NCBI GenBank assembly: GCA_052146895.1
Contig: JBKQLZ010000205.1
Coordinates: 1 to 6,610 of the forward strand
DNA: 6,610 nt
DNA from: Palsa-601 sp052146895
Lineage (GTDB): Bacteria; Actinomycetota; Acidimicrobiia; Acidimicrobiales; Bog-793
Direction: 5' to 3'
A program made the position numbers and the translations under genes. The notes below the pieces were generated by a model. The model searched no databases. It worked only from the letters and a program-made list of their open reading frames with translations, and was not told the DNA's origin. Below, piece after piece: positions 5,865 to 6,610 of the stretch. How positions within the stretch are numbered: the first letter of the stretch is position 1; each line of letters begins with the position of its first letter.

Positions 5865-6610
5865 CGACCGACTGGCGCCACGCTTCGGTCTCGCCCACCT
5901 GGTTGAACGTGAAGATGTGCATTCCTGCGACGGCCGACGCCGGGTCGGCGAGCGCGCGTCCGACCCGGTCGAGCAAGCGGTCAGGGTGGTAGCCGCGGGG
6001 CGTGGCCATGCGGGCGAGCCAGCTCAAGTGGCTCGAGGCGAAACGGGTCGATTCCGCGACCCCGATCTTCGTCGCCATCGAGAGGAGTGTTGTCCGGTCG
6101 ACCGGTCCGGCGAGGCCGACGTAGATCGGAAGGGTGACGCCCCGCGCCCGCACGCGCACGATCCAGTCTCGCAACACGGCCGGGTGGAGGCAGAGGTTGC
6201 TCACGATGTAGTCGGCGAACAGGCGCTTGTCCCACATCGCTTGGATCGTCAGGTCGTCGCCGATGCGCGGATGGCTCTCGGGGTAGCCGGTGATGCCGAC
6301 GCGGTGCCAGGGGCGTCCGCCCTCGGCAAGGAGCTCGAGCACCTGCAGCGATCGCTCGAAACGACCAGCCGGCTCGTCCTCGTCTCCCGCGGGGACGAAC
6401 ACGTCGTCGATCCCGGCTGCCACCGTCCGGGCGATGATCTCGTCGAGGTGGTGCTCGTCGACGATCTGCCGGGCCGCGATGTGGGGTACGACGTGGTAGC
6501 CGGCGCCTGAGAGCGCCTCCGCCAGCAGGAGCGTCGCTTCGAGTCCCTTCGTCGGCGAAGACGTCACGGCGACCGTCACGTCCTTTGGCACGTGCGCGCG
6601 TACGGTCTCC
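5836..6610 (-). CDS. Methylenetetrahydrofolate reductase-like protein (actinobacterial type), 5' partial
   Basis: C-terminal about 257 residues of a protein of the MTHFR beta/alpha-barrel family, which reduces 5,10-methylene-THF to 5-methyl-THF for methionine synthesis. Numbered from the in-frame GTG at 6591: VTVAVTSSPTKGLEAT (5-20) forms a first strand, then HIAARQI (37-43), VPAGDEDEPAGRF (66-78) at the position of the LRGD loop of MetF, GITGYPESHP (99-108), AMWDKRLFADYIVSNLC (118-134), YVGLAGPVDRTTLL (157-170), and HIFTFNQVGETEAWR (225-239). The open frame continues through 6610 (…TVRAH before that GTG), and relatives are about 290-300 residues with 30-45 residues before this strand, so the gene almost certainly starts beyond the window. 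It differs clearly from E. coli MetF; noncanonical, reportedly flavin-free MTHFRs are known from mycobacteria, and this may belong there. Tail-to-tail with the methyltransferase gene, stops 2 bases apart. Reductase activity itself is inferred. Confidence 0.82.
   Translation of the reverse strand, partial: ETVRAHVPKDVTVAVTSSPTKGLEATLLLAEALSGAGYHVVPHIAARQIVDEHHLDEIIARTVAAGIDDVFVPAGDEDEPAGRFERSLQVLELLAEGGRPWHRVGITGYPESHPRIGDDLTIQAMWDKRLFADYIVSNLCLHPAVLRDWIVRVRARGVTLPIYVGLAGPVDRTTLLSMATKIGVAESTRFASSHLSWLARMATPRGYHPDRLLDRVGRALADPASAVAGMHIFTFNQVGETEAWRQSVVSRAGAGSA

Noticed and set aside
4895..5881. 328-codon minus-strand open frame opposite the methyltransferase gene
   Set aside because: Antisense to a gene with intact catalytic motifs and overlapping the end of the convergent reductase-like gene; no family similarity seen.
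6589..6591. GTG at 6591 as the true start of the reductase-like gene
   Set aside because: It would begin directly at the first core strand and lose 30-45 residues present in relatives; the frame stays open to the window end, so the gene is more likely cut by the edge.
1..6610. CRISPR arrays, tRNA/rRNA genes, transposases, toxin-antitoxin or phage genes
   Set aside because: No spaced direct repeats, no cloverleaf-like or rRNA-like stretch, and no small extra genes in the only gaps (2493-2508, 4338-4417, 5834-5835).

Overview
The window is GC-rich DNA with strong third-position G/C bias, GTG starts, a probable leaderless promoter and tightly packed genes. Together with the actinobacterial look of the last two proteins, this suggests a high-GC actinobacterium, possibly Acidimicrobiia-like; the class is inference only. 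There are five protein genes, two of them cut by the window edges, and no stretch over 300 bases lacks a gene. I see no RNA gene, CRISPR array, insertion sequence, integrase or attachment site.

Region 1 (1-4337, + strand) reads as one operon. It opens with a dimethylglycine/sarcosine dehydrogenase-type flavoprotein fused to a GcvT-like folate-binding half (5' end cut off). Sixteen bases later comes electron transfer flavoprotein subunit beta, whose stop overlaps the start of subunit alpha by 4 bases. The likely scheme is that an N-methyl amine or amino acid is oxidised at the FAD, the one-carbon unit is trapped on tetrahydrofolate as 5,10-methylene-THF, and the electrons pass to the co-encoded ETF and on to the respiratory chain.

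Region 2 (4338-4417) is an 80-base intergenic gap. It holds an 8-bp inverted repeat and a TANNNT -10 element placed exactly for a leaderless transcript of the next gene. Region 3 (4418-5833, +) encodes a cyclopropane-fatty-acid-synthase-type lipid methyltransferase with every expected catalytic residue.

Region 4 (5836-6610, - strand) is the C-terminal ~257 residues of an actinobacterial-type methylenetetrahydrofolate reductase-like protein, convergent with the methyltransferase gene. The two stop codons lie 2 bases apart, and a strong bulged hairpin over the junction looks like a shared terminator.

A common theme is one-carbon flow: the dehydrogenase would make methylene-THF, the reductase-like protein could turn it into methyl-THF (toward methionine and SAM), and the lipid methyltransferase consumes SAM. 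The link between the operon and the other two genes rests on proximity only. I found no clear evidence of a new kind of system; the most useful leads are the dedicated ETF for a DMGDH-type enzyme of unknown substrate and the folate reductase-like gene beside it.
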